DNA of 64,000 nucleotides from assembly GCA_017615435.1 (NCBI GenBank), contig JAGAAF010000045.1:16053-80052 (forward strand). The letters are read 5' to 3'. The position numbers and the translations under genes were made by a program. The first letter of the stretch is position 1; the number at the start of each line of letters is the position of its first letter. Shown here in pieces: positions 42,951 to 52,361 of the stretch. The stretch comes from Bacteroidales bacterium (GTDB lineage: Bacteria > Bacteroidota > Bacteroidia > Bacteroidales > UBA932). Under the pieces are notes generated by a model. It was not told the DNA's origin, ran no database searches, and was given only the letters and a program-made list of their open reading frames with translations.

Positions 42951-44423
42951 ATGATTATTCTAGCAAGTATATTGGCCCTCGCCGCTCCGCAGGTGGACAC
43001 TGCGCAGGCGGAGCAGAAGCCTACTGAGATAACTCTGGAGCAGGCGCTGCAGATTGCGCTGAGCGAAAACATTTCAGTGCAGGTGGCCGACAAGGAGATT
43101 GAGCGCACCAAGTATGCGAAGAAAGGTTCGTACGCCGCGCTGTTTCCGAAGATCGACGGATCCGCATCCATCCAGCGCACCATCAAGAAGCAGGTTATGT
43201 ATATGGGCGGGAACGACGACGGCGATGAGGGCGGCGGCGGAATGAGCGGAATGATGAGCGGCGTGCTCGCCCCTGTTATGGACTATATCAACCAGCTCGC
43301 GACCGCCACGAATACCACTCTGGTGCCGTACGTGGCTCCTCCGTCCACTTCCAGCAGTTCCAACGACGGGATCGAAGTCGGCCGTCTGAATTCCTTCTCG
43401 GCCGGCGTGAACGCCTCTATGCCTCTCGTGAACTTCCAGCTATGGGAGTCGCTGAAACTCAGCGGCAACGATGTGGAACTCGCGGTGGAAAAGGCGCGTG
43501 GCAGCCGCCTGGAGATGGTGACCCAGGTCAAGCAGGCCTACTTCCAGGTGCTTTTTGCCAAGGAGGCCGCGAAGGTCTATAAAGAAGTCTACGAAAACGC
43601 CCTGGCCAACAAGGAGAAGATCCAGATGCGCTACGAAGCGCAGAAGGCCTCCGAACTGGAACTCGCCCGTGCGCTGACGACCCTCGCGAATGCCATCCCG
43701 AATATGTACGACTCCGAGAATGCCGTGACCCTGGCGTTGTGGCAGCTCAAAGCTGTGATGGGAGTCGACCTCGACCTCCTGGTCGACACAAAGGGTGAAC
43801 TGCACGACTATGCGGAGGAGATGACGATACTCTATGGCGAAAACGAACTGGACCTCGGCAACAACAGCTCTATGCGCCAGCTCGAACTTCAGGCCGCCCA
43901 GCTCGCAAGCGCGGTCAAATCCAGCAAGTACGCGAACCTCCCGAGCCTGTCGCTGGGCTTTGCCTACCAGTACAGCGCGATGGCGAACGACTACAACTTC
44001 TCGAACTACAAGTGGACGCCGTACTCGTATGTGGGCCTGTCCCTGAACATCCCCATCTTCGCAGGCGGCCAGCGCCACAACGCCATCAAGGCGGCGCAGG
44101 TCCAGGCCGAAGAGCTCGACATCCAGAAGCTCGAGACCGAAAGGCGCCTGCGCATCAGCATCAGGCAGAACCTCAACACTATGGAGACGGCGATGCGCAG
44201 CTTCGACGCGGCCGATGCGGCTCTCGAGGCCTCCCGCAAGTCCTACGACATCACCCTCGCCTCCTACGAAATAGGCGGCGCCACCCTCACCGACCTCAAC
44301 GACGCCCAGCTGGCCCTGACCCAGGCCCAGTTGACCGCAGGCCAGTCCATTTTCAATTACCTCACAGCAAAGGCCAGCCTCGAAGGCGCCCTCGGCAACG
44401 ATTTCCTTGAAAACAATGAATAA
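42951..44423 (+). CDS. TolC-family outer membrane efflux protein
   Basis: A roughly 490-residue outer-membrane channel of the tripartite efflux pump, with a short signal (MIILASILALAAPQVDTAQA) and two outer-membrane-factor repeats. The first repeat is ITLEQALQIALSENISVQVA; the second has the periplasmic helices (ELQAAQLASAVKSSKYANLP and ASYEIGGATLTDLNDAQLAL). The start is uncertain: a GTG at 42942 adds three residues. An insertion near residues 85-120 is glycine/acid-rich. It overlaps the adaptor gene by eight bases. Confidence 0.9.
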   Translation: MIILASILALAAPQVDTAQAEQKPTEITLEQALQIALSENISVQVADKEIERTKYAKKGSYAALFPKIDGSASIQRTIKKQVMYMGGNDDGDEGGGGMSGMMSGVLAPVMDYINQLATATNTTLVPYVAPPSTSSSSNDGIEVGRLNSFSAGVNASMPLVNFQLWESLKLSGNDVELAVEKARGSRLEMVTQVKQAYFQVLFAKEAAKVYKEVYENALANKEKIQMRYEAQKASELELARALTTLANAIPNMYDSENAVTLALWQLKAVMGVDLDLLVDTKGELHDYAEEMTILYGENELDLGNNSSMRQLELQAAQLASAVKSSKYANLPSLSLGFAYQYSAMANDYNFSNYKWTPYSYVGLSLNIPIFAGGQRHNAIKAAQVQAEELDIQKLETERRLRISIRQNLNTMETAMRSFDAADAALEASRKSYDITLASYEIGGATLTDLNDAQLALTQAQLTAGQSIFNYLTAKASLEGALGNDFLENNE

Positions 44424-45429
44424 AGTACTAACCTTCTCGGCCGCAGTCCTCGCTCTTGCAGCGTGCGGCCAGCAACAGCAGACGAAGCAGTCCGCCCCGG
44501 CAGACGTTACCCCCAATGTCAGAACCATCTTGGCTCAGAAGCAGACGGTCTCCGTGGACAACACATACTCCGTAACCCTCCAGGCCTATGCGGTGAACAA
44601 CATCGCTCCCCAGGCGAGCGGCCGCATCATCACCATAAAGGCCGAAATCGGCGACTATGTCCGCAAGGGCCAGATCCTCGCCGAGATGGACCGCGCCAAC
44701 CTGGACCAGGCTGAGCTTCAGCTCAAGAACGCGGAAAGCGAACTCGCGCGCACCAAGGCCCTCTACGATAAGGGCGGAGTCAGCAAGTCCGACTACGAAA
44801 CGGTCGAGCTCAACTATAAAGTACGCGAGAGCGCCTGCAAGAACCTTCGCGACAACACCGTGCTGAAGAGCCCCCTCGACGGCGTCGTCACAGCCCGCGG
44901 CTATGACCAGGGCGATATGTATTCTATGTCCTCGCCGCTCTTCGTCGTCCAGCAGATCAACCCTCTGAAGGCCCTAGTATCGGTCTCCGAGAAAGATTAC
45001 TCGCTGCTTAAGAAAGGCGTGAAGGCGGAGGTCGTCACTGAAGCCCTTCCCGGCAGGGTGTTCGCCGGCCAGGTAGCGCTGATCCACCCGACCATAGACC
45101 CGGCCACCCACACGGTGACTGCTGAAATCCACATCCCCAACGCCGCCCGCGAGCTCCGTCCGGGTATGTACGGCAGCGCGAAGGTGATCTTCGGCAGCGC
45201 AAGCCGCATCCTCATCCCGGACTCCGCTATCGTGAAGCAGCAGGGCTCCGGCGTGAAGGCTGTATTTATCCTCGGCGCTGACAGCACGGTCACGATGAGG
45301 GTAGTCGAGCTCGGACGTCATCTTGACGACAAATACGAGGTGCTCGACGGCCTCGAGGAAGGAGAAACGGTTATCACAAGCGGCCAGAGCGCACTCCGCA
45401 ACGGCACCAAAGTCAACGTCCTCGAGTAA
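44416..45429 (+). CDS. RND efflux periplasmic adaptor lipoprotein
   Basis: A 337-residue membrane-fusion protein anchored by lipid (MNKVLTFSAAVLALAAC, Cys17). The lipoyl-like halves flank a coiled coil (RANLDQAELQLKNAESELAR), with the typical GRIITIKAEIGDYVRKGQIL and LKSPLDGVVTARGYDQGDMY. It joins the inner-membrane pump to the outer channel. The start at 44416 gives the lipobox. Stop and next start share one base (TAATG). Confidence 0.93.
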   Translation: MNKVLTFSAAVLALAACGQQQQTKQSAPADVTPNVRTILAQKQTVSVDNTYSVTLQAYAVNNIAPQASGRIITIKAEIGDYVRKGQILAEMDRANLDQAELQLKNAESELARTKALYDKGGVSKSDYETVELNYKVRESACKNLRDNTVLKSPLDGVVTARGYDQGDMYSMSSPLFVVQQINPLKALVSVSEKDYSLLKKGVKAEVVTEALPGRVFAGQVALIHPTIDPATHTVTAEIHIPNAARELRPGMYGSAKVIFGSASRILIPDSAIVKQQGSGVKAVFILGADSTVTMRVVELGRHLDDKYEVLDGLEEGETVITSGQSALRNGTKVNVLE

Positions 45430-48400
45430 TGAGCATCTACCGCACATCAGTCAATAAACCCGTAACCACCGCGCTCATATTCGTGGTGTTCATAATCTTC
45501 GGCGTGTACTCGCTCACAAAGACGAGCATCGCGCAGTTCCCCGAGTTCGAGAGCAACACCATTATGGTGATGTCGTCCTACGCCGGAGCCAGCGCCGAAG
45601 ACATAGAGAACAACCTCACGAAAGTGCTCGAGAACTCTCTCAACGGCGTGTCGGACCTCAAGGAGCTGACCTCCAACTCCAAGGAGAACATCAGCCTCCT
45701 GACCCTGACATTCGAGTACGGAACGGACATAGAAGAAGCAACCAACAACGTCCGCGACAAGCTTGATATGGTCAGCACTTCGCTGCCGGACGGCGCGAGC
45801 CTCCCGACCATCTTCAAGTTCAGCGCGGACGATATGCCTATTATGATTCTGTCGGCCACTGCTGACGAATCGCTCCCGGGACTGGACAAGATCCTGGACG
45901 ACCGCCTCGCCACCCCGCTGGCCCGTGTGACCGGCGTTGGAACCATCTCAGTGGTGGGTGCGCCTACCCGCGAAATCCAGGTCTACTGCGACCCGCACAA
46001 GCTCGAAGCCTACGGCCTGACGATCAGCTCTATCGCCACCGCCATCGCGGCCGAGAACCGCAACATCCCTTCGGGCAACATCGACGTGGGCTCCGACACC
46101 TACACTCTCCGTGTACAGAAAGAGTTTACTTCGCCGCAAGAGATGCTTGACATAGTGCTCAGCACCGCGGGCGGCAAGGTCGTGTACCTGCGCGACGTGG
46201 CGACGCTGCGCGACGGTACCCAGGAGCGCGAGCAGGAGTCCTACACCAACGGACGCCGGGCCGCCCGCATCATCATCCAGAAGCAGAGCGGCGCGAACAC
46301 CGTGGACGTCATCCGCAAGGTGAAGAAGCAGCTCGTCAAGATCGAGAAGAATCTCCCGTCTGATATCAAGATCGAAACCGTCGTGGACGGCTCGACCAAT
46401 ATCATCAACACCATCAACACGCTGCGCGACACCATCATCATCACCTTCCTGGTGGTTATGCTCGTGGTGTTCCTGTTCCTCGGCCGCTGGAGGGCGACCT
46501 TCATAATCGTGCTCTCCATCCCGGTGGCACTGCTCGCGTCGATAGTGTACCTCTTCGCGACCGGCAACACGCTCAACATCGTGTCGATGTCCGCCCTCTC
46601 GATAGCGATAGGAATGGTCGTGGACGACGCCATCGTCGTCCTTGAAAACATAACGACCCACTTGGACAGGGGAGAGAAGCCCAAGGAGGCGGCTGTGCTC
46701 GCAACAGGCGAGGTTTCGATCTCCGTTATCGCCTCGACCCTCACTATGCTCTGCGTGTTCCTGCCTCTGACTATGATCAGGGGCTTCACCGGAGTGATGT
46801 TCCGCCAGCTCGGCTGGATAGTGAGTATCATTATGTTCGTGTCCACCACGGCGGCCCTCACCCTCGTCCCTATGCTCTGCTCGCGCTTCCTTCGTTCGGG
46901 CAAGCGCAGCGGCAAACTCTACGACATCTTCTTCGTGCCGTGGAACAAGCTGCTCGAAAAGATTTCCGAGGGCTACGGCAGGATGATCAGATGGTGCACG
47001 ACTCACCGTCGCTGGGTGGTGCTCGCGGCATTCGCAATCTTCGTCGCCGTGGCTGCCATCTATGTGCCGCAGATGAAGACGGAGTACTTCCCGAAGAGCG
47101 ACGAAGGCCGTATCAGGGTCAATATCAACCTACCGGTCGGCACGGCGCAGGCGACCACGGCCCGTCTGGCGGACGATATTTACAACGACATAGTCGCGGC
47201 CGTTCCCGAGCTGAAGATCATCAACATTACCTACGGCCAGGCGGACACCGACAACACGTTCGCGAATATGCAGAGCAACGGTACGCACGTCATCTCTATG
47301 AACCTGAACGTGGGCACCGTCGGCACCCGCAAGCGCAGTTCGGACGAAATCGCCACGGTCATCCGCGGCATCCTCGCGCGTTATCCGCAGATACGCAAGG
47401 CGCTCGTCTTCGAGGGCGGCGGCGGAATGGGCGGAGCCACCACCGTGGACGTGGAGATCTATGGCTACGACTTCGGTGAGACCGACCGCGTGGCGCACGT
47501 GCTGCAGGAGAAGCTGCTCTCCGAGCCCGCCTTTGCGCAGGTAACCCTCTCGCGCGACGAGTACACGCCCGAATACCAGATCAACTTCGACCGCACGAAG
47601 CTGGCGCTCAACGGACTGACTTCGTCCACGGCAGGCGCTGCCTTCAGCGCTGCTATGTCCGGACAGGTGGCATCGTTCTACCGTGAGGACGGCGAGGAAT
47701 ACAACATCCGCGTGCGCTACGCACCTGAGTTCCGCCGTTCGATCGAGGATATGGAGAATATCACCATTATGAACGCCCAGGGCAGGCCGGTGAAGATGAA
47801 GGAACTCGGCACGCTCGTGGAGGCGGAGGTCCCGCCGTCCATCGAACGCAAGGACCGTGAGCGCCTCATCACCGTCAGCGGCATCCTCAAGAGCGGTATG
47901 GCGCTGAGCGATGCCGTGAAAAGGACGGAGGAGATAATTGCCGACACGGACATCCCGGCGGGACTTACCACCGTGATAGCCGGCGACTACGAAGACCAGC
48001 AGGAGATGTTCCGCGATATGATAGTGCTGCTCATCCTCATCATCGTGCTCGTGTACATAGTGATGGCGGCGCAGTTCGAGTCGTTCCTCTCGCCGTTCGT
48101 TATTATGTTCTCCATCCCGTTCGCCCTTGTGGGCGTTGCGGTCGGAATGCTGGTGACGGGTTCCGCGATCGGAGTAATGGGCTTGATAGGTATCCTGATC
48201 CTTATGGGTATAGTCGTGAAGAACGGTATTGTGCTGATCGACTACACGATACTGCTGCGCGAAAGGGGTTACGGAGCAGTTGAGGCCTCGGCGATGGCAG
48301 CACGCAGCCGTCTGCGCCCTATCCTTATGACCACCCTCACCACCGTGCTCGGTATGCTCCCGATGGCCATCGGCCTCGGCGAGGGCTCCGAGATGTGGAA

Positions 48401-48521
48401 GGGCCTTGGCACCGTGGTCTGCTGGGGACTTTCTATCTCCACGCTTGTGACCCTCGTTCTTATCCCCACCATCTATTGCGTGTTCGCCGTAAGGCAGGAA
48501 AGAAGAAAACAGAAAGTATGA
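45429..48521 (+). CDS. RND-family efflux transporter permease
   Basis: A 1030-residue inner-membrane pump of the AcrB/HAE-1 family, with twelve helices and two large periplasmic loops. Features: GVYSLTKTSIAQFPEFESNT at the N-terminus, ALSIAIGMVVDDAIVVLENI with the proton-relay aspartates in helix 4, and LIGILILMGIVVKNGIVLID near the C-terminus. Exported substrates (drugs, bile acids, lipids) are not predictable. It overlaps the PG0541-type gene downstream by ATGA. Confidence 0.95.
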   Translation: MSIYRTSVNKPVTTALIFVVFIIFGVYSLTKTSIAQFPEFESNTIMVMSSYAGASAEDIENNLTKVLENSLNGVSDLKELTSNSKENISLLTLTFEYGTDIEEATNNVRDKLDMVSTSLPDGASLPTIFKFSADDMPIMILSATADESLPGLDKILDDRLATPLARVTGVGTISVVGAPTREIQVYCDPHKLEAYGLTISSIATAIAAENRNIPSGNIDVGSDTYTLRVQKEFTSPQEMLDIVLSTAGGKVVYLRDVATLRDGTQEREQESYTNGRRAARIIIQKQSGANTVDVIRKVKKQLVKIEKNLPSDIKIETVVDGSTNIINTINTLRDTIIITFLVVMLVVFLFLGRWRATFIIVLSIPVALLASIVYLFATGNTLNIVSMSALSIAIGMVVDDAIVVLENITTHLDRGEKPKEAAVLATGEVSISVIASTLTMLCVFLPLTMIRGFTGVMFRQLGWIVSIIMFVSTTAALTLVPMLCSRFLRSGKRSGKLYDIFFVPWNKLLEKISEGYGRMIRWCTTHRRWVVLAAFAIFVAVAAIYVPQMKTEYFPKSDEGRIRVNINLPVGTAQATTARLADDIYNDIVAAVPELKIINITYGQADTDNTFANMQSNGTHVISMNLNVGTVGTRKRSSDEIATVIRGILARYPQIRKALVFEGGGGMGGATTVDVEIYGYDFGETDRVAHVLQEKLLSEPAFAQVTLSRDEYTPEYQINFDRTKLALNGLTSSTAGAAFSAAMSGQVASFYREDGEEYNIRVRYAPEFRRSIEDMENITIMNAQGRPVKMKELGTLVEAEVPPSIERKDRERLITVSGILKSGMALSDAVKRTEEIIADTDIPAGLTTVIAGDYEDQQEMFRDMIVLLILIIVLVYIVMAAQFESFLSPFVIMFSIPFALVGVAVGMLVTGSAIGVMGLIGILILMGIVVKNGIVLIDYTILLRERGYGAVEASAMAARSRLRPILMTTLTTVLGMLPMAIGLGEGSEMWKGLGTVVCWGLSISTLVTLVLIPTIYCVFAVRQERRKQKV

Positions 48522-48811
48522 AAGCTGTATTCATAGCCTACAACCAGGCATACAACGAGGAGATTGCGGATCTACTCGAGCAGTTCGGCCAGAGGGGGTT
48601 CACCCGCTGGACCGAGGTCAGCGGACGCGGGTCCGATCAGGGTGAACCCCACTACGGCTCGCACGCCTGGCCGGTCCTCAACCACGCGATGCTCGCGATG
48701 GTGGATGACGACGCGGCCCCCCGCCTGCTCGCCGCCCTTCACGAAAAGGATCAGAAGTTCGAAGACCTCGGGCTCAGGGCCTTTTGCTGGACGGTCGAAC
48801 AGCATATTTGA
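48518..48811 (+). CDS. PG0541-type transporter-associated protein
   Basis: A 97-residue cytoplasmic protein without signal or helix span, overlapping the RND pump gene by four bases. Sequence (MKAVFIAYNQAYNEEIADLL, then VSGRGSDQGEPHYGSHAWPV and LRAFCWTVEQHI) and position match the small PG0541-like proteins found behind RND pumps in Bacteroidota. The fold is probably PII-like, which suggests a regulatory or sensing role for the pump; that is an inference from pattern, not shown here. Confidence 0.75.
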   Translation: MKAVFIAYNQAYNEEIADLLEQFGQRGFTRWTEVSGRGSDQGEPHYGSHAWPVLNHAMLAMVDDDAAPRLLAALHEKDQKFEDLGLRAFCWTVEQHI

Positions 48812-48821
48812 AAATAATTGT

Positions 48822-48829
48822 TAAATTTG
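48822..48829 (+). promoter_or_regulatory. TAnnTTTG box for thioredoxin
   Basis: TAAATTTG, 16 bases before the thioredoxin ATG, following the efflux operon. Confidence 0.55.
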
Positions 48830-48845
48830 GAGCAAACGCAGGTAT

Positions 48846-49160
48846 ATGGAAGTAGAAGTTACCAGTCAGAATTTCAAAGGAGTCCTTGCGGGCGCGTCCG
48901 TCGTCCTCGTGGATTTCTGGGCGGTTTGGTGCGGCCCCTGCAGGGCCCTTGCCCCGACCGTGGCGGAAATCGCAGAGGAGTATGACGGAAAAATAGTCGT
49001 TGCAAAATGCAACGTTGACGACGTCCAGGACATCTCTATAGAGTACGGAATCCGAAGCATACCCACACTCATCTTTTTCAAAGATGGTGTGCCGGTGGAC
49101 AAAACGATAGGATTGGTACCGAAAGAAGAAATTGTTAAACGTATAAATTCTCTGTTATGA
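48846..49160 (+). CDS. trxA: Thioredoxin
   Basis: A 104-residue thioredoxin with active site WCGPC (Cys29 and Cys32) and the cis-proline SIPTLIFF. It is cytoplasmic, with no signal peptide, and reduces protein disulphides, including those of aerobic ribonucleotide reductase and peroxiredoxins. It overlaps the following outer-membrane barrel gene by four bases, an unusual pairing, but it has its own promoter box upstream. Confidence 0.95.
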   Translation: MEVEVTSQNFKGVLAGASVVLVDFWAVWCGPCRALAPTVAEIAEEYDGKIVVAKCNVDDVQDISIEYGIRSIPTLIFFKDGVPVDKTIGLVPKEEIVKRINSLL

Positions 49161-49867
49161 AGAAATTAATCGCAGCCGCTGCAGCTCTGTTCCTTGTGGC
49201 AGTCAGCGCAAACGCACAGCTCGGTGTAATCGCCGGTCTGACCTCCAACTCTTCGGACATCAAGGCCGCGTACAGCGACATCGTCGAGAACCAGTCCGTG
49301 ACCCAGTATCACGCAGGTATCGTTCTCAGGCTCAAACTCCCCCTCGGCCTCTACATTCAGCCGGGTGTCGTGTATGATATGAAAGGTGCAAAGCTCCAGG
49401 ATCAGATCCTCGGCATTTCCGGAGACAACTTTGAGGTAGATATCGACACCAAGACAGGTTTCCTCAACATCCCTGTTCAGGCAGGTTGGAAACTTGAGAT
49501 CCCCGGAGTCTCTCCGTTCGCATTCATCGAGCCTTATGCCGGTTATGCAATCACCACCGAGACCAAGACCGAAGCTAAGAACGCACTTGCACAGGCAGCC
49601 CTCGAGGCGGCCCTCGGCGATCAGCTGAACACTACCAACGACGACGAGAACAAGTGGGAAGGCCGTAACCGTATTCAGTACGGTCTGGGCGTTGGCGCAG
49701 GTGTCCTCCTTCTGGACAAACTCGCCGTGTCGCTCAAGTGGTATTGGGATTTCGGCAGCCTCTACAACGAAGAGGGCCAGGCCAGCGTTTCCGCACAGGC
49801 TATGTACGAGCAGGCCAAGAACAACAAGGCCAACGGCATCGCTTTGAGCGCAACACTCTTCTTCTAG
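49157..49867 (+). CDS. Outer-membrane beta-barrel protein (PorT-like)
   Basis: A 236-residue protein with a signal peptide (MKKLIAAAAALFLVAVSANA) and a barrel pattern: YHAGIVLRLKLPLGLYIQPG, FLNIPVQAGWKLEIPGVSPF, YGLGVGAGVLLLDKLAVSLK, ending GIALSATLFF with a C-terminal phenylalanine. It fits the OMP_b-brl_2 group common in Bacteroidota. Function unknown. Overlaps the thioredoxin gene (ATGA), and is followed three bases later by a LOG-family gene. Confidence 0.85.
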   Translation: MKKLIAAAAALFLVAVSANAQLGVIAGLTSNSSDIKAAYSDIVENQSVTQYHAGIVLRLKLPLGLYIQPGVVYDMKGAKLQDQILGISGDNFEVDIDTKTGFLNIPVQAGWKLEIPGVSPFAFIEPYAGYAITTETKTEAKNALAQAALEAALGDQLNTTNDDENKWEGRNRIQYGLGVGAGVLLLDKLAVSLKWYWDFGSLYNEEGQASVSAQAMYEQAKNNKANGIALSATLFF

Positions 49868-49870
49868 TAG

Positions 49871-50401
49871 ATGACAGGCAAAAGGGCGCTATTTTTCTGC
49901 GCCGCCAGTTCGACTATAGATCCTAAATACAACCAAGCCGCCCGGGAAGCAGTCCGCGCGGCTTGTTTGTGTGGTTACGAGATAGTCTCGGGCGGCACGA
50001 CCAAGGGCACGATGAAGGTCGTCGGCGACACGGCCCGCGAATGCGGGGCCCGCGTCAGGGGCGTCCTTCCGCGCTTTATGGACGGCCTGGAGTATCCGGA
50101 TATGGACGAGATAATCTGGACGGATACTATGGCCGAGCGCAAAGAGGAAATGAGGCGCGGCGTCAGCCTCGCGGTCGCACTGCCGGGCGGGATCGGCACG
50201 CTCGACGAGCTGGCCGAGACCTGCACCCTGGTGCGACTGCACCAATCTGACGCAAAGATCGTGATCTTCAATGTGGACGGCTTCTACGACATCCTGGAAA
50301 GGCTCTTCGATTATTACGTTGAGACGGGGATGCTGGATGTGCCTTCCAGGAAGAAATACATTTTCGTAAGGACTTTGGAGGAATTCAAGAAAGAGCTATG
50401 A
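49871..50401 (+). CDS. LOG family nucleotide 5'-monophosphate phosphoribohydrolase-like protein
   Basis: A 176-residue Rossmann-fold protein of the LOG (TIGR00730-like) family. The hallmark PGGxGTxxE is present as ALPGGIGTLDELAE, and the first part reads SGGTTKGTMKVVGDTARECG in place of the usual GGGxxGLMG. Related enzymes cleave cytokinin or nucleotide monophosphates to free the base. Whether this protein is active is uncertain because of the altered glycine motif. It overlaps the prenyl synthase gene by four bases. Confidence 0.85.
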   Translation: MTGKRALFFCAASSTIDPKYNQAAREAVRAACLCGYEIVSGGTTKGTMKVVGDTARECGARVRGVLPRFMDGLEYPDMDEIIWTDTMAERKEEMRRGVSLAVALPGGIGTLDELAETCTLVRLHQSDAKIVIFNVDGFYDILERLFDYYVETGMLDVPSRKKYIFVRTLEEFKKEL

Positions 50402-51366
50402 CAAGGGAAGAGATGCTTGCCTTCCTCGGGGAGGATTGGAATGCGGTGCAGACCATCATCGCGGATGCGCTGCATTCGGATGTGGGCCTGCTGAACTTAT
50501 TCAATGCAGACATACTGGCCCACGGAGGAAAGATGCTCAGACCTATTGTCTCCCTTCTGATGGCCGGAGCCTGCGGACAGATCAATTCCGATTCGCACCT
50601 CTATGCCGCCGCTTCGGAGTTGCTGCACAACGCTACTTTGCTTCACGACGACGTGGCAGATGAGGCTGACACCCGCCGCGGGATCCCCACTATGCGCTCC
50701 AGGATAGGCCCCAGCCGCGCCGTGCTGCTGGGCGACTTCTGGCTGGCCAAGGCTGTGGAGGTGATCCTGGACGCGAAATCGGCCGAGTCGGTTCGGCACA
50801 TCTTCTCCAAAACTCTTTCAGACCTTGCGGAAGGCGAAATGCTCCAGCTGGAGAAGTCGGGGACGGCTGATACCAACGAGGTGGACTACCTGAGGATTAT
50901 CCACTGCAAGACGGCGTCGCTCTTCGAGACGGCGGGCCTCAGCGGTGCCATCTCCGCCGGCGCGCCGCAGGCTTATGTGGACGCTGCACGTGAGTACTCA
51001 AGGGCTTTGGGAACCGCATTCCAGATTAAGGACGACATCCTGGATTATACCGGTGACGGCTCGTTGGGCAAGCCTGTGGGCATAGACCTTCTGGAGAAGA
51101 AAATCACTCTGCCGCTGCTCTGCGCGATGAAGGGCTCGGAGCGCGAGGCGGAAATCAGAAAAGCTGTCCTGAAAATCGATTCGCATCCGGAATATTACGA
51201 AGAGATTCGTAAATTTGTAGCGGAGCGCGGAGGTGTTCAGGCGGCGGGCGAAGTGCTCGAAGAGTATGTGGGCAAAGCCCTCAAGGCTCTCGAGACTCTT
51301 CCCGCGACAAAATACACGGAATACCTGGCGGAGATCGCCAGATTCAATTCAGTACGCACAAAGTGA
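50398..51366 (+). CDS. Polyprenyl diphosphate synthase
   Basis: A 322-residue trans-prenyltransferase that condenses isopentenyl diphosphate with allylic diphosphates. The first aspartate-rich motif is LLHDDVADEADTRRG and the second is QIKDDILDYTGD; GGKMLRPIVSLL precedes. Chain length cannot be judged with confidence, but the small residues before the first motif suggest a long-chain (quinone side-chain) enzyme. It overlaps both neighbours by four bases, ending in a GTGA overlap with the delta-prime gene. Confidence 0.92.
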   Translation: MTREEMLAFLGEDWNAVQTIIADALHSDVGLLNLFNADILAHGGKMLRPIVSLLMAGACGQINSDSHLYAAASELLHNATLLHDDVADEADTRRGIPTMRSRIGPSRAVLLGDFWLAKAVEVILDAKSAESVRHIFSKTLSDLAEGEMLQLEKSGTADTNEVDYLRIIHCKTASLFETAGLSGAISAGAPQAYVDAAREYSRALGTAFQIKDDILDYTGDGSLGKPVGIDLLEKKITLPLLCAMKGSEREAEIRKAVLKIDSHPEYYEEIRKFVAERGGVQAAGEVLEEYVGKALKALETLPATKYTEYLAEIARFNSVRTK

Positions 51367-52361
51367 GATTCGCTGATATTGCAGGAAACGAAGATGTCGT
51401 AAAGGCTCTTGCCGGGATGGTGGATTCCGGTAAGATACCGCACGCGATTATGCTTCACGAGGATGACGGCGGCGGGGCTTTCCCCATCGTCCAGGCCTTC
51501 CTGCAGTATGTGTATTGCAAGAACCGCGAAGGCTGCGACTCCTGCGGAGCCTGCCCCGCCTGCGGTAAGATCAGCAAACTCATCCACCCGGACGTGCATT
51601 ATATCTATCCGGTCAACACCGGCAGCAGCACCGATTTCATCACGGAATGGCGCGAGCTGGTGAAAACCAATCCCTGTTTCACGGAGAACGAGCTGGGCGA
51701 AGCCCTCGGCATCGAGGGCAAGACCGCGATGATAAAGGTCGAAGAGGCGAAGAAAGTGCTCGATGTGCTTTCGCTCTACGCCGTCGAGAGGGGTTATCGC
51801 GCCCTTGTGATCTATCTCCCCGAAAAGATGAACAGGGAGGCGGCCAATCGTCTGCTGAAGGCGGTGGAGGAGCCGCCGGAGAAGACCCTATTCCTGATGG
51901 TGACCCACGCCCCGGACAATGTCCTTCCGACTATTTCGTCCAGGTGTCTTCGCCTCAGGGTTATGCCCCCCAAGGGCGTTTTCCGTTCGGTAGGTCAGGC
52001 AGAAGACCCCGAACTGATGCGCCGCCTGATGCAGGCAGTGCTCGCGCGCGACCTGATGGCCGCGCTGGAGGCCGCCGATGCGCTTGCGGCGCTCCCCTCA
52101 CGTGAAAGGGCGAAGGGTTTCTGCAAGTATGCGGCTGAGAGGCTGCGCTTCGTGTTCCTTCTCCAGCAGGGGTTGGAGAGCATGGTGGAAGTGCCGGAAA
52201 GCGAACTGGCGGAACTCCGCGAATGGGCGACACGTTGCCCGAAAACATTCCCGCGTAAGGCTGCGGATGCGCTCAGCCGCGCCCAGGGTTTGATAGAGCG
52301 CAATGTCAATGTCAAGATTCTTTTCACGGAACTTGCCGACAGATTTTACACTGCAATATGA
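51363..52361 (+). CDS. holB: DNA polymerase III subunit delta-prime
   Basis: A 332-residue clamp-loader subunit starting with GTG. The N-terminal fold has the zinc cysteines Cys58, Cys61, Cys64 and Cys67, but no Walker A motif (GGGAF in its place), as expected for the stator subunit that does not hydrolyse ATP. The sensor region is LLKAVEEPPEKTLFLMVTHA, with the SRC motif in TISSRCLRLR. It overlaps ricT by ATGA, an order common in Bacteroidota. A rare CATG lies at 52181. Confidence 0.9.
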   Translation: MRFADIAGNEDVVKALAGMVDSGKIPHAIMLHEDDGGGAFPIVQAFLQYVYCKNREGCDSCGACPACGKISKLIHPDVHYIYPVNTGSSTDFITEWRELVKTNPCFTENELGEALGIEGKTAMIKVEEAKKVLDVLSLYAVERGYRALVIYLPEKMNREAANRLLKAVEEPPEKTLFLMVTHAPDNVLPTISSRCLRLRVMPPKGVFRSVGQAEDPELMRRLMQAVLARDLMAALEAADALAALPSRERAKGFCKYAAERLRFVFLLQQGLESMVEVPESELAELREWATRCPKTFPRKAADALSRAQGLIERNVNVKILFTELADRFYTAI